Shown here: positions 1-8,736 of the stretch, piece after piece
How the letters are laid out: every line of letters starts with the position of its first letter
How positions within the stretch are numbered: position 1 is the first letter of the stretch
DNA from: Halobaculum sp. XH14
GTDB lineage: Archaea > Halobacteriota > Halobacteria > Halobacteriales > Haloferacaceae
Length of the DNA: 64,000 bases
Assembly (NCBI RefSeq): GCF_032116555.1
Contig: NZ_CP134949.1
Coordinates: 372,001-436,000 of the forward strand
Direction: 5' to 3'
Notes under the pieces: generated by a model
The model's input: the letters and a program-made list of their open reading frames with translations, nothing else
Databases searched by the model: none
Told to the model about the DNA's origin: nothing
Program-made: the position numbers and the translations under genes

Positions 1-24
1 GCGTGAGTGGACCGTGAGTTCCAC

Positions 25-1167
25 ATGTCCGATCTGCTGTTAGAAAACGTCGGTCGCGTCGTCACCGGCGACCCGGCGGACCCGACGAAATCGGTCGAAT
101 CGATCCACGTGCGCGACGGCGTCATCGAGGAGCTGGGAGCCTCCGCGACGACCGCCGACACCGTCATCGACGTGCGGGGGACGACCGTCGTCCCGGGGCT
201 GATCGACGCCCACGTCCACCCGGTGGCGGGCGGGTACACGCCCAGACAGAACACGCTCGGCTGGTGTGAAAGCTACCTACACGGCGGCGTCACGTCGATG
301 GTCTCGGCCGGCGAGATCCACCATCCGGGGCGGCCCGCCGACGCGGCGGGGACGAAGTCGCTCGCGGTGCTCAACCGGAAGTCGTACGGGAACCACCGGC
401 CCGGCGGGGTGAAACTCCACGCCGGGACGCTCGTGCTCACGGACGATCTCGCGGTCGAGGACGTCGAGGAGGTCCGTCGGCAGGGCGTCGAGCGCACGAA
501 GATCATCTTCGCCATGGCCGACCTCGATCACGCCCACGACCTCGTGGCCCGGGCGAAGGAGCTCGGCATGGTGACGATGATGCACGCGGGCGGCGCGAGC
601 GTTCCGGGAACCCGGTCCATCGGCGAGGAACAGTTCAGGCGCGTCGAGCCCGACGTCGCGCTCCACTTCAACGGCGGCCCGACCGCGATGCCCGACGACG
701 AGTGGCGAGCCCTCCTCGCGGACACGGACATGGATCTGGAACTCGTCGTCGCGGGGAACCAGCGGACCGCCGGCGAGATCCTGTCGACGCTCGCCGACCG
801 CGACGAGCTTGACCGGCTTCAGATCGCCACGGACACGCCGACGGGCACCGGCGTCGTCCCGTGTGGGATGTGGCTGGAGGCCAGTTTCCTCGCGAGCACG
901 ACCGACGTGAGCGCGGCCGAACTCGTCTGTCTGATGACCGGCACGCCGGCCGCCCACCACGGCCTCGACGCGGGTCGGATCGAGCCGGGCCGTCCCGCCG
1001 ACCTCTGTATCCTCGACGCGCCCCAGGGGAGCGCGGCAGACGACGCCCTCGGCGCGATCGAACACGGTGATTATCCCAGCGTCGACACCGTGCTCGTCGA
1101 CGGGGAGGTGCTCGTTGACGGGAGTCGGAACACGGGCCCCGCGAAGCGACCGGCGGAGATCCTGTAA
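25..1167 (+). CDS. Enamidase-like amidohydrolase
   Basis: This 380-residue protein of the cyclic amidohydrolase superfamily carries the metal-binding motif DAHVHP at residues 61-66. The segments around HAGGASVPGT, HFNGGPTAMP and TPTGTGVVP, and the C-terminal SRNTGPAKRPAEIL, resemble what I recall of the bacterial enamidase of nicotinate fermentation. That enzyme hydrolyses 1,4,5,6-tetrahydro-6-oxonicotinate to 2-formylglutarate and ammonia. The ATG at 25 is chosen over an in-frame GTG at 7 because it begins the conserved beta strand. The cytoplasmic product probably opens a cyclic enamide or lactam. The substrate is inferred, and a related dihydroorotase- or hydantoinase-like role is possible. 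Confidence 0.8.
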   Translation: MSDLLLENVGRVVTGDPADPTKSVESIHVRDGVIEELGASATTADTVIDVRGTTVVPGLIDAHVHPVAGGYTPRQNTLGWCESYLHGGVTSMVSAGEIHHPGRPADAAGTKSLAVLNRKSYGNHRPGGVKLHAGTLVLTDDLAVEDVEEVRRQGVERTKIIFAMADLDHAHDLVARAKELGMVTMMHAGGASVPGTRSIGEEQFRRVEPDVALHFNGGPTAMPDDEWRALLADTDMDLELVVAGNQRTAGEILSTLADRDELDRLQIATDTPTGTGVVPCGMWLEASFLASTTDVSAAELVCLMTGTPAAHHGLDAGRIEPGRPADLCILDAPQGSAADDALGAIEHGDYPSVDTVLVDGEVLVDGSRNTGPAKRPAEIL

Positions 1168-1224
1168 GGGTTCACGGGCGGTCGGTTCCCCGTCCCGTTC
1201 GGTCGTCCCGCCGGACCGGACTAG

Positions 1225-1232
1225 CTTTATCA
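1225..1232 (+). promoter_or_regulatory. TATA-like box of the cyclase gene
   Basis: CTTTATCA lies about 26-33 nt before the ATG at 1258, the spacing expected for an archaeal TATA box driving a leaderless mRNA. Confidence 0.5.
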
Positions 1233-1257
1233 TCTCCGTGCGAGACCTTCGAAGCGT

Positions 1258-1962
1258 ATGCTGCTCGATCTCACCCAGACGCTCGAGGAGGACGTCCCGT
1301 ACCCCGCGGTCTGCCCGCCGCCCTCGTTCGGCACGGTGCTGGACAACCGGGCCGACGATCCGCTCAACGTCCAGCAGTTCTCGCTGTCGACACACACCGG
1401 GACCCACATCGACGCGGTGCGCCACCGGTTCCCGGACGGCGAGTCGATCGACGAACTGCCCCTCGAACGGTTCACCGGCGAGTCGGTCGTCCTGGACGTT
1501 TCCAGGGAGGAGGCGGGCCCCGTGGACGCCGCGGACCTCGCGGCGGCCGTCGACCGCGACGACCTCTCGATCCGTCCAGACGACGTTGTGCTGCTGTACA
1601 TGGGCTGGGGCGACAAGTACGGCACGGACGAGTACGAGATCCACCCGTGGCTGACGACGGACGCGGCCGCGTGGCTCGTCGACCGCGAGGTCTCGCTCGT
1701 CGGGATGGACACGATCACGCCCGACGTTCCCGGCCCCCACCGATCGGACGACTGGGCGGAGACCGAACGGTGGCCCGTGCACGAAGTGCTGCTCGGCGGT
1801 GACGTCCTCATCGCCGAGAACCTGGTCAACCTCGACCGCATCGCCGGCGAGCGCGTCGCGGTGACGGCGTTCCCGCTGAAGATCCGTGACGGCGACGGCG
1901 CACAGACCCGGTTCGTCGCCGAGACCGAACACCGAGTCGCACCCGACGAGCCCCGGAGCTAG
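1258..1962 (+). CDS. Cyclase-family metal-dependent hydrolase
   Basis: This 234-residue protein has the family signature HTGTHID at residues 46-52, the metal-binding motif shared by bacterial kynurenine formamidase, isatin hydrolase and related putative cyclases. Further conserved stretches are LYMGWGDKYG and VGMDTITPD. Family members hydrolyse N-formyl or cyclic amide bonds, so it would suit the enamidase gene just upstream as a second amide-opening step. It has its own TATA-like box and no Shine-Dalgarno sequence. The length is typical (200-260 residues). The true substrate is unknown. Confidence 0.8.
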   Translation: MLLDLTQTLEEDVPYPAVCPPPSFGTVLDNRADDPLNVQQFSLSTHTGTHIDAVRHRFPDGESIDELPLERFTGESVVLDVSREEAGPVDAADLAAAVDRDDLSIRPDDVVLLYMGWGDKYGTDEYEIHPWLTTDAAAWLVDREVSLVGMDTITPDVPGPHRSDDWAETERWPVHEVLLGGDVLIAENLVNLDRIAGERVAVTAFPLKIRDGDGAQTRFVAETEHRVAPDEPRS

Positions 1963-2101
1963 GTTCCAGTCGAGCGGAGCGCCGGAGCGCCGCAGGCGGT
2001 CCCCGCCGGCTCTTCTGACGGTACACGACGCGGAGCGTTCGCCGTGCGTTCCACGCGAAAACCGTCACGTCGTGTTCGCAGTTACCGAACACCGAGTAAC
2101 C

Positions 2102-2123
2102 ATTACGATCGTATCGTTGTAAT
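2102..2123. promoter_or_regulatory. AT-rich imperfect palindrome, possible operator
   Basis: ATTAC and GTAAT form the two ends of a 22-bp imperfect palindrome inside a GC-rich spacer. It lies between the cyclase gene and the IclR regulator. It may be a regulator site, but only the symmetry and base composition support this. Confidence 0.3.
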
Positions 2124-2464
2124 TTGAACGGCGGGAATCGGTTGAATACGCCTCGCGGCGCGTTCACCGCGTCGGACTCGTCCGCCGCTCGACTCCGTCG
2201 TGCAGCACGGTCGGGAATGCGGGGACGAGCGCCCCCGATCCAGTCGATCTCCGATCCGGACGCGGACCAGTTCTCCGGACCGGACGCTTCGGCCGACCCA
2301 CGTCGCAGACGGAACCTGTTCGGGATCGCCGAACAGCCATCCCGACGGCGACGGTCGCCGACCGCCCGGCACCCGTCGAGCCGACCGCGACCGGTCCGGA
2401 TACCGAACCCGATCCGGACCGCTCGGACGCCCGGACGACCCCGACCCGCGTTTTGCGGGTCAAG

Positions 2465-2472
2465 CTTTAATG
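2465..2472 (+). promoter_or_regulatory. TATA-like box of the IclR gene
   Basis: CTTTAATG sits 24-31 nt before the ATG at 2496. It supports that start over the longer open frame beginning near 2124. Confidence 0.55.
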
Positions 2473-2495
2473 CATCCGGGCGAGGAGTGTTCGGT

Positions 2496-3272
2496 ATGAC
2501 CGACGACGAACCCCAACAACCAGGGGTGAAAACGACCGAAACGATCGTCGAGATAATCGAAACCCTGCGCGACCTCGACGGTGCGAGCGCCGCGACGCTG
2601 TCCGACCATCTCGGCATGTCGAGAAGCTGGACGTACGAGCACCTCGTCACGCTGGAGAAGCTGGAGTACGTCGTCAACGAGGACGGGACGTACCGACTGG
2701 GGTTGCGGTTCCTCGACCACGGCAAGTACGTCAAGAGCCGGATGCGGATCCACCAGCTCGTCCAGTCGTCGATCGCGCACCTCGCCGAGGAGACCGGCGA
2801 ACTCGTTCGGTTCGGGGTCGAGGAACACGGGCGCGTCTTCCAGTTGAACGAGGCGGCCGGCGAGCGGGCCGTCGCCGTCGACCGGTGGCTCGGCGAGCAC
2901 ACGCACATGCACTATCTCGCGCTCGGCAAGTCGATGCTGGCGTACATGCCCGAGTCACGGGTCAGGGAGATCCTCGACCGCCACGGGCTGCCGGAGATGA
3001 CGAACGAAACGATCACCGACGAGGGGAAGCTGTTCGACGAGCTGGAGGAGATCAGGGAGCGCGACGGGATCTCGTTCATCGACTCCGAGCTCGAAGCGGG
3101 CGTCAGGGCGGTCGGAGCGCCGATCATCCACTCGGAGGACATCGTCGGCGCGATCAGCGTCTCGGGGCCCGCGAACAGGCTGAAGGGGCCGCTGTTCCGC
3201 GAGACCATCCCCGAGCAGATCCGGGCGACGACCAACGAGGTCGAACTCAAGCTCCTCACCGAGCTCGAGTGA
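2496..3272 (+). CDS. IclR family transcriptional regulator
   Basis: This is a 258-residue regulator. An N-terminal winged helix (about residues 15-75, with SAATLSDHLGMSRSWTYEHL as recognition region) precedes a C-terminal IclR effector-binding domain (LGEHTHMHYLALGKSMLAY, AVGAPIIHSEDIVGAISVSG). IclR proteins bind small catabolic ligands and control degradation genes. The position between the enamidase/cyclase genes and the DapA-like genes suggests it governs this cluster. The start is set by the TATA-like box at 2465. The binding site was not identified. Confidence 0.92.
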   Translation: MTDDEPQQPGVKTTETIVEIIETLRDLDGASAATLSDHLGMSRSWTYEHLVTLEKLEYVVNEDGTYRLGLRFLDHGKYVKSRMRIHQLVQSSIAHLAEETGELVRFGVEEHGRVFQLNEAAGERAVAVDRWLGEHTHMHYLALGKSMLAYMPESRVREILDRHGLPEMTNETITDEGKLFDELEEIRERDGISFIDSELEAGVRAVGAPIIHSEDIVGAISVSGPANRLKGPLFRETIPEQIRATTNEVELKLLTELE

Positions 3273-3307
3273 CCTGAGCTCGGGGGCGAGGCCCGCCCTG
3301 CGGGAAC

Positions 3308-3315
3308 GTTAATAC
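3308..3315 (+). promoter_or_regulatory. TATA-like box of the first DapA-like gene
   Basis: GTTAATAC lies 23-30 nt before the GTG start at 3338. Confidence 0.5.
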
Positions 3316-3337
3316 GCCCCGCTCGACAGCACAACCC

Positions 3338-4258
3338 GTGAACCCGTTCGACACGCCGGGGCTTCTCGTGCCGCCGATGACGCCGTTCGCTGCCGGCGGC
3401 GACGTCGACCACGAGGCCTACGAGGAACAGATCGAGTACGTCCTCGCGAACTGTGATCCGGCGGCGATCCCGCTGCTGGCCGTCGAAGCACAGGAGTACC
3501 GGGCGCTCTCACCCGCCGAGCGGGCCGAGACCGTCCGTCGGGGGGCGGAGATCGTCGACGGGCGCGTCCCGGTCATCGTCGGCGCGTCGGCCGCCAGTCC
3601 CCGCCGGGCGATCGAGTTCGGCCGGATCGCAACCGAGGTCGACGCCGACGCGGTCCAGCTTCTGATCCCCCGACGGCTCCAGGGCGGAGCCACGCGCGTC
3701 GAGGAACTGGCCGCGTTCTTCGCCGAGGTGGGTGACGCGCTCGACCTGCCGATAGTCGCGTACCACAACCCCGGTCCGGGCGCCTCGTTGACGCCGGACG
3801 AACTGGTCCGGCTGGCGAGAGTGGACGCGGTCGCGGCGTTCAAGGAGAGTTCGAGAAACGCCAGGCGCGTGCTCACCCTGATCGAGCGGATCGACCGTGC
3901 GGGGCTGGCGAACTACTACACGACGATGGAACTCCTGCTGGTCACCGTCCTCATGGGAGGGTCCGGCGGGACGATGCCCGCCCCGCCAGCCGTGATCGCG
4001 AGCGACCTCCTCGCGGCGCTCGCGGACGGCGACCTCGAGGGGGCCCTCGACCGCCAGCGGGCGTTCGCCGAGTTCCCGGCCGGCTTCCTCGAACACGGCT
4101 TCCCGGCGGTGATGAAAGCGGCGCTCGCACACGTCGGCGTCGACGCGGGGGTCCCCCTGTCTCCCGCCGGTCCCCTGCCGGCGGAAGTGCGCGCGCGCCT
4201 CGCGGACCGGCTGGACGCCGTCGGGCTGGCGGCCCACTCGGCGTCCGATCGCCGGTAA
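3338..4258 (+). CDS. Dihydrodipicolinate synthase (DapA) family lyase
   Basis: This 306-residue TIM-barrel protein belongs to the class I pyruvate-dependent aldolase family. The Schiff-base lysine is K169 (AAFKESS) and the catalytic tyrosine Y142 (VAYHNPGP). The usual GTTGE pyruvate-binding motif is replaced by AVEAQEYRAL, so lysine biosynthesis is unlikely. A hydratase-aldolase or retro-aldol cleavage of a keto acid is more plausible. It starts at GTG behind a TATA-like box. It resembles the DapA-like protein at 5457-6341, especially in the TTM and GG-rich C-terminal half, so the two are probably old duplicates flanking the gene between them. Confidence 0.88.
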   Translation: MNPFDTPGLLVPPMTPFAAGGDVDHEAYEEQIEYVLANCDPAAIPLLAVEAQEYRALSPAERAETVRRGAEIVDGRVPVIVGASAASPRRAIEFGRIATEVDADAVQLLIPRRLQGGATRVEELAAFFAEVGDALDLPIVAYHNPGPGASLTPDELVRLARVDAVAAFKESSRNARRVLTLIERIDRAGLANYYTTMELLLVTVLMGGSGGTMPAPPAVIASDLLAALADGDLEGALDRQRAFAEFPAGFLEHGFPAVMKAALAHVGVDAGVPLSPAGPLPAEVRARLADRLDAVGLAAHSASDRR

Positions 4259-4264
4259 GTCGCC

Positions 4265-5320
4265 TCAGGTGTCCGCTTCCAGCGGAAGGATCGTCCCCCG
4301 GTCGATCTTCACTTCCCCGTCGATCTCCAGGGTCGGGCGGGCGACGACGCCGTCCATGTGCAGTCGGCTCTGCACGTCGCCGCCGACGTCGGCGTTCGTG
4401 CCCAGTCCGACGTGGATGCACCCGAGCATGACCTTGTCCTCGCGCTGGACGCCGACGATCTTCGACTCGGGGTTCGTGCCGACCGAGAACTCCGTGGGCA
4501 TCTTGTACGCGTCCTCGTCGCCGTACTCCTCGAGGATCCGCTCCAGTTCGAGCGCCTGGTACCCCCCGTCGACGTCGACGATGCGCCCCGACTCGATCTC
4601 GATCTCGATCGGCTCCTCCAGCCGACCCAGGGCGTGCATCGTCGTGTCGATGACGAGCGTCCCGTCGGCCGTGGCGGGGTCGGGCGGGACGTTGAACTCG
4701 CCGCCCGGGCAGATGGCCGCCCGGAAGCCCGGCCGGAACTCCTCGGCGCGCAGCGGCCAGCCCGGCGGCTCCTCCGGATCCGGCTCGTCCGGGACGAACA
4801 CGCGGTCCTCGATGCTCAGCGTCAGATCACAGCCGTGCTCGCTGGTGAGCCGCGCCTCGCTCCCTCCCTCGAACACCTCCGTCGCCACGCGGTAGGTGAG
4901 CCGCTCGATCTCCTTGTAGTCGGCCGTGAAGCCGCCGGACGTGAGCATGTCCATCGTCATCCCCCCGTCGAGACAGACGAAGGGGACGCCGCTCTCCATC
5001 GCCTCGTGGCCGGCGGGGCTGTGGAGCATCGCGGTCGTCGTGCAGGTGACGACGACGTCGACCTCCTTCATCTGGGCCGCGACGCTCGCCGGCGGGTCGA
5101 AGTAGTCCATCTCCCGCGGTTCGAACACGGAGACGATCGGGTGGGCGCCGATGTCGGCGACGGCGGCCGCGACGGACCGCCACACCTCCGGGTCGTGGTC
5201 GGTGTCGGTCACGAGCAGTACCTCGTCGCCGGCCTCGACGTTCGGTTCCAGCGGCTTCTTCACGTACTTCGCGGCCTCGATGGAGCGGTACGGCGCGTGA
5301 TCGATCGATCGCTGGCCCAT
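4265..5320 (-). CDS. M29-like metalloprotein (aminopeptidase / 2,5-dihydroxypyridine 5,6-dioxygenase superfamily)
   Basis: This 351-residue protein resembles both thermophilic M29 aminopeptidases and the NicX 2,5-dihydroxypyridine 5,6-dioxygenase, which share a fold. Visible features are the MLHSP stretch, GTLVIDTTMHALG, and likely metal ligands in TEFSVGTNP, GCIHVGLGTN and the HMDG motif near the C-terminus. The Glu and His pattern is closer to M29 aminopeptidases, while the catabolic setting favours a ring-cleaving or amide-hydrolysing role. The ATG at 5320 is chosen because upstream residues are not conserved-looking. It is convergent with the DapA-like gene on its left and divergent from the one on its right. 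Confidence 0.7.
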   Translation of the reverse strand: MGQRSIDHAPYRSIEAAKYVKKPLEPNVEAGDEVLLVTDTDHDPEVWRSVAAAVADIGAHPIVSVFEPREMDYFDPPASVAAQMKEVDVVVTCTTTAMLHSPAGHEAMESGVPFVCLDGGMTMDMLTSGGFTADYKEIERLTYRVATEVFEGGSEARLTSEHGCDLTLSIEDRVFVPDEPDPEEPPGWPLRAEEFRPGFRAAICPGGEFNVPPDPATADGTLVIDTTMHALGRLEEPIEIEIESGRIVDVDGGYQALELERILEEYGDEDAYKMPTEFSVGTNPESKIVGVQREDKVMLGCIHVGLGTNADVGGDVQSRLHMDGVVARPTLEIDGEVKIDRGTILPLEADT

Positions 5321-5424
5321 GAGTCCCGGTCGTCTTCCGCCCGAATAACTGTTCTGTCGGGCACGGCGCGGACCCCAGTCTCCGATCCCCACACCCGCCT
5401 CCCCGCACCCGACCCGACGAAAGC

Positions 5425-5432
5425 GTTAAGAT
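5425..5432 (+). promoter_or_regulatory. TATA-like box of the second DapA-like gene
   Basis: GTTAAGAT lies 25-32 nt before the ATG at 5457. Confidence 0.5.
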
Positions 5433-5456
5433 TCGACGCGGAGACGCTCCAGCACG

Positions 5457-6341
5457 ATGGATTCAGCGATCAGCGGCGTCGTCGCGCCCGTGATCACGCC
5501 GGTCGAGGAGGGCGAGATCCGGCCCGACCGCGTCGACCGAAGCGTCGAGTTCACGCTCGAGTGCGGCTGTCACGCGGTAGTGGCGGCCGGGACCGGCGTG
5601 CAGGAGACGTCCACGATGTCGCTCGAGGAGCGACGCGAGGTGATCGCCGCGACGGTCGAGGCGGTCGACGGCGCCGTGCCGGTCGTCGCCGGCGTCTCGT
5701 TCCCCTCGAAACCGGGGACCGCGGCGCTCCTCGAGCACGCCGCGCGGGAGGGGGCCGACGCGGTCGTCGCGATGCCGCCCTGGGGGCTCCCGCCGAGCGG
5801 CGACGCGATCGTGCGCTACTTCGAGTTCGTCGCCTCCGAGAGCGACCTGCCGGTGGTCGCGTACAACAACCCGACGGTGACCGCCGACATGTCGCGTGAG
5901 ACGATGGCCGCGGTCGCCGCGCTCGACGGCGTCACCGCCGTGAAGGAGAGTTCGCGCGACTGGCTGAAGATCGGGTGGCTGCTCGAACGGGTCCGGCACG
6001 CGGGCCACGCTGACGTGTTCACCACGATGGACGTGCTGCTCCCGACGCTCCAGGCCGGCGGCGGCGGCGCCATCATTCCCCCGCCGGCGACCGTGCCCGC
6101 GATGGCGGTTCACGAGGCCTACGAGGCCGGAGACCTCGAGGCAGCCGCCGAGGCCCAGCGCACGTTCGGCACGTTCCCGCCGGACGCGGCGAACGGCCTC
6201 ACCCCGACGGTGAAGGCGGCCGCCGAACGCGCCGGGGTGTCGGTCGGGCCACCGCGCTGGCCCTACGACCGGCTGCCGGCAGAGGCACACGACGACCTCG
6301 AGGCGTGGATGGACCGCGTCGACGTTCCGCGGTACGACTGA
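5457..6341 (+). CDS. Dihydrodipicolinate synthase (DapA) family lyase
   Basis: This 294-residue class I aldolase-fold protein has Schiff-base lysine K163 (TAVKESS) and tyrosine Y136 (VAYNNPT). The substrate loop reads AAGTGVQETSTM instead of GTTGE, suggesting a substrate other than aspartate semialdehyde. Similarity to the product of 3338-4258 in the KESSR region, the TTM segment and the C-terminal repeats of Glu/Ala points to a common origin. It has its own promoter. It probably acts on a keto-acid intermediate of the island's pathway, but this is inference. Confidence 0.88.
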   Translation: MDSAISGVVAPVITPVEEGEIRPDRVDRSVEFTLECGCHAVVAAGTGVQETSTMSLEERREVIAATVEAVDGAVPVVAGVSFPSKPGTAALLEHAAREGADAVVAMPPWGLPPSGDAIVRYFEFVASESDLPVVAYNNPTVTADMSRETMAAVAALDGVTAVKESSRDWLKIGWLLERVRHAGHADVFTTMDVLLPTLQAGGGGAIIPPPATVPAMAVHEAYEAGDLEAAAEAQRTFGTFPPDAANGLTPTVKAAAERAGVSVGPPRWPYDRLPAEAHDDLEAWMDRVDVPRYD

Positions 6342-6395
6342 GCCGTGACCCGGGCTCCCAGCCACACGGCGCCCACTGCGGTTGCTCCCCGCCGG

Positions 6396-7610
6396 TCACC
6401 GGGAGACGAGCCATCGGAGCGCGACCATCGAACCCGCCCCGACCACGCCCACGACGGCCCCGAGCGCGACGAACGCGCTCGGGGTGCCGACCACCGGAAG
6501 GAGCGCCGCCACGGCCACGGGACCGAGTAGCTTCCCGACGTTCATCGTCGTGCTGGCGCTCGACATCGCGCCGGCCCGGAGGTGGTCCGGGGCGTGCGCG
6601 TTCACCAGCGTCTTCTGGAGCGGGCCCAGGAAGCCGTCGCCGACGCCGTAGACGACGAGCCCCGCGACCAGGGTCGTGAGCGACGGCGAGGTGCCCATCG
6701 CTGCCACGCCGACGCCGGCGACCGCGAACGAGACGGCGGCGACGAGCGCGGCGTCGACACGGGCGACGAGCCGCCCGACCTGGGTGGAGCCGACGAGCGC
6801 GAACACTCCCTTGAGCGAGACGACGACGCCGACGAGCGACACCGCCAGCCCGAGCTCGCCGACCGCCAGCGCGGAGACGTAGGTGACGACGCCGAACAGG
6901 AGCGCGAACCGGAACACCGTCGACAGCAGCACGAGCGCCATCGTCGGCCGTCCGAGCAGTCCCAGGAGCTGTGTGACGTACTCGCGGACCGTCGACCGCC
7001 GCTCGGGGCGGACGTCGGGCATCGCGACCCAGGCCCACAGCGCGACCGGCAGGCCGAGCAGGAACAGGAGGAACGGGTACCGCCAGGAGGACAGAAAGAG
7101 GAGCCCGGCGATCGCCGGGGAGACCACGTTGACGACGCCCAGGCCGCCGTTGCGAACCCCCTGGGCGGTCGCCTCCCGGCTCCCGTCGTACACGTCGCCG
7201 AAGACGGTCATCGTCAGCGGCATCACGGCCGCGAACCCGACGCCCTGGAGGAGCCGGAGCGCGAGCGCGACCTCGAACGACCGGGTGAGCGCGAGCGCGC
7301 CGCCGGTCACCGAGAACAGTACGAGGCCGGGGACGAGGACCGTCCGTCGACCGAGCCGATCGGCCACCATCCCCAGCACCGGGACGAGCAGGATCTGGGG
7401 GAGCAGGATCGCGACCATGAACCGGCCCACCTCGGCCTCCGAAACGCCGTAGAGCACGGCGAGGTCGACCAGCAACGGGCTGACGAGGTACTCGCCGGTC
7501 ACGACGACCGCCGCCGAGACGACCATCACCTGCGTGATCCGGTCCCCCGCGACGTCGCCGTCGGCGCCGAAAAGCCACCTGAGGGCCCGCGTCCCGTCGA
7601 ACGTGCTCAT
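6396..7610 (-). CDS. MFS transporter
   Basis: This 404-residue protein has about 12 hydrophobic segments and the MFS loop 2-3 motif (GMVADRLGRRTVLV) near residue 80. It is a drug:H+ antiporter-like single-polypeptide carrier of the cytoplasmic membrane. It lies 163 bp downstream of the livM-like gene on the same strand and may be co-transcribed with the ABC importer. It could export a toxic intermediate or import a related compound. The substrate cannot be deduced. Confidence 0.88.
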   Translation of the reverse strand: MSTFDGTRALRWLFGADGDVAGDRITQVMVVSAAVVVTGEYLVSPLLVDLAVLYGVSEAEVGRFMVAILLPQILLVPVLGMVADRLGRRTVLVPGLVLFSVTGGALALTRSFEVALALRLLQGVGFAAVMPLTMTVFGDVYDGSREATAQGVRNGGLGVVNVVSPAIAGLLFLSSWRYPFLLFLLGLPVALWAWVAMPDVRPERRSTVREYVTQLLGLLGRPTMALVLLSTVFRFALLFGVVTYVSALAVGELGLAVSLVGVVVSLKGVFALVGSTQVGRLVARVDAALVAAVSFAVAGVGVAAMGTSPSLTTLVAGLVVYGVGDGFLGPLQKTLVNAHAPDHLRAGAMSSASTTMNVGKLLGPVAVAALLPVVGTPSAFVALGAVVGVVGAGSMVALRWLVSR

Positions 7611-7773
7611 CCGTCACCCTCCCGGGTCCTCCCCCGTGGTCGGTTCACACGCTCTCCTGACGCGGCATCCCGCATGTACGTGTCGACCTGAAGCGACTGA
7701 TCACGAGCGCGAACAGCGGGGAGCGGCCGCAGTTAGCACCGGGAGGTGAGGGGGCGGCCGCCCCGTGGGCGAG

Positions 7774-8736
7774 TCACTCGAACCGCTCCTTGATCCACCC
7801 GCCGATCCCCTCCGGGACGAAGATCAGCAGGACGATGAGGATCACGCCGTACACGATGAACCGGACCTCGCTGAGGAAGCGAAGCACCTCCGGAACGAAC
7901 ACGACGAACATCCCGCCGATGATGGCCCCGCCGACGGTGGTGATCCCACCTGCGACGGCGGCGAGGATGATCTCGATCGTCGCGTCGAGGTTGAACAACG
8001 TCGGGGTGATGTAGCCGGTGATGGGGGCGTAGATGCCGCCGGCGAGCCCGCAGATCGCCCCCGACAGCGAGAACGCGAGCAGCCGGTACCGCTGGGTGTC
8101 GATGCCGACCGACTCGGCGACGATGGTCTCCTCGTGGAGCGCCAGGAGCGCCCAGCCGTGTTCGGACTCGACCAGTCGCCTGATGACGAGGTAGGAGCCG
8201 ACGAACGCCACCAGCGCGACGTAGAAGTACAGCACGTCGATGGAGACGACCGCCGTCAGCGCGTCCGGGAAGTAGAGGTCAGGACTCGGCATCCCGATGC
8301 TTCCGCCGAAGAACCCGGGGAAGAGGTCGAGCGCGAGGACGAACATCTCGTTGAACGCGAGCGTGATGATCCCCAGATAGATGCCGGTCGCGCGCGTCGC
8401 CGGCTTCCCGAGCGCGTAGGCGACGGCGGTCGTGACGACGATCGCTGCCGGGATCGCGAGCCACGTCGGGACGCCGGCGTTGGCGACTTTGATGAACGTG
8501 TATGCTCCGACGCCGAAGAATGCCCCCTGCGAGAGGATGAGCTGACCGGAGTACCCGATCGGGGCAATCGCCGCGAACGCCAGGATCGCGTAGATGAACG
8601 AGAGCGTAAACAGGTACAGCCTCGACCCGCTGAATACGAACGGGAGCGCGAACAGCGCGACGGCTGCTACGCCAACCAGCTTGCGCCAGTGGTTCTCGAG
8701 GAACGCCTTCGGCCCGCTCACCGTCTCGCTCGCCAT
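7774..8736 (-). CDS. livM: Branched-chain amino acid type ABC permease LivM
   Basis: This 320-residue polytopic membrane protein has the LivM signature: IAPIGYSGQLILSQGAFFGV in the first half, and RLVESEHGWALLALHEETIVAESVGID followed by GLAGGIYAP in the conserved cytoplasmic loop. It forms the permease heterodimer with the LivH protein. Its ATG overlaps the livH stop codon (ATGA), so the two are translationally coupled. LIV/HAAT importers carry amino acids, amides, urea and aromatic acids. Here the cargo is probably the island's substrate. Confidence 0.93.
   Translation of the reverse strand: MASETVSGPKAFLENHWRKLVGVAAVALFALPFVFSGSRLYLFTLSFIYAILAFAAIAPIGYSGQLILSQGAFFGVGAYTFIKVANAGVPTWLAIPAAIVVTTAVAYALGKPATRATGIYLGIITLAFNEMFVLALDLFPGFFGGSIGMPSPDLYFPDALTAVVSIDVLYFYVALVAFVGSYLVIRRLVESEHGWALLALHEETIVAESVGIDTQRYRLLAFSLSGAICGLAGGIYAPITGYITPTLFNLDATIEIILAAVAGGITTVGGAIIGGMFVVFVPEVLRFLSEVRFIVYGVILIVLLIFVPEGIGGWIKERFE

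Larger units (their letters stand above)
1963..2495. other. 533-bp intergenic region upstream of the IclR gene
   Basis: No credible gene is seen. The region holds an AT-rich imperfect palindrome (2102-2123) and, at its right end, the promoter of the IclR gene. An open frame continues upstream of the IclR start, but its translation is arginine- and proline-rich and looks non-coding. The 14-mer ACCGAACACCGAGT occurs twice (about 1924 and 2085), perhaps by chance. Confidence 0.6.

Noticed and set aside
277-1932. 551-codon open frame on the minus strand opposite the enamidase and cyclase genes
   Set aside because: Mirrors two good genes on the other strand, is rich in Arg/Val/Gly, and has no family motif. 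Such shadows are expected in very GC-rich DNA.
2124-2495. N-terminal extension of the IclR protein
   Set aside because: Arg/Pro-rich, and a TATA-like box lies at the correct distance from the ATG at 2496.
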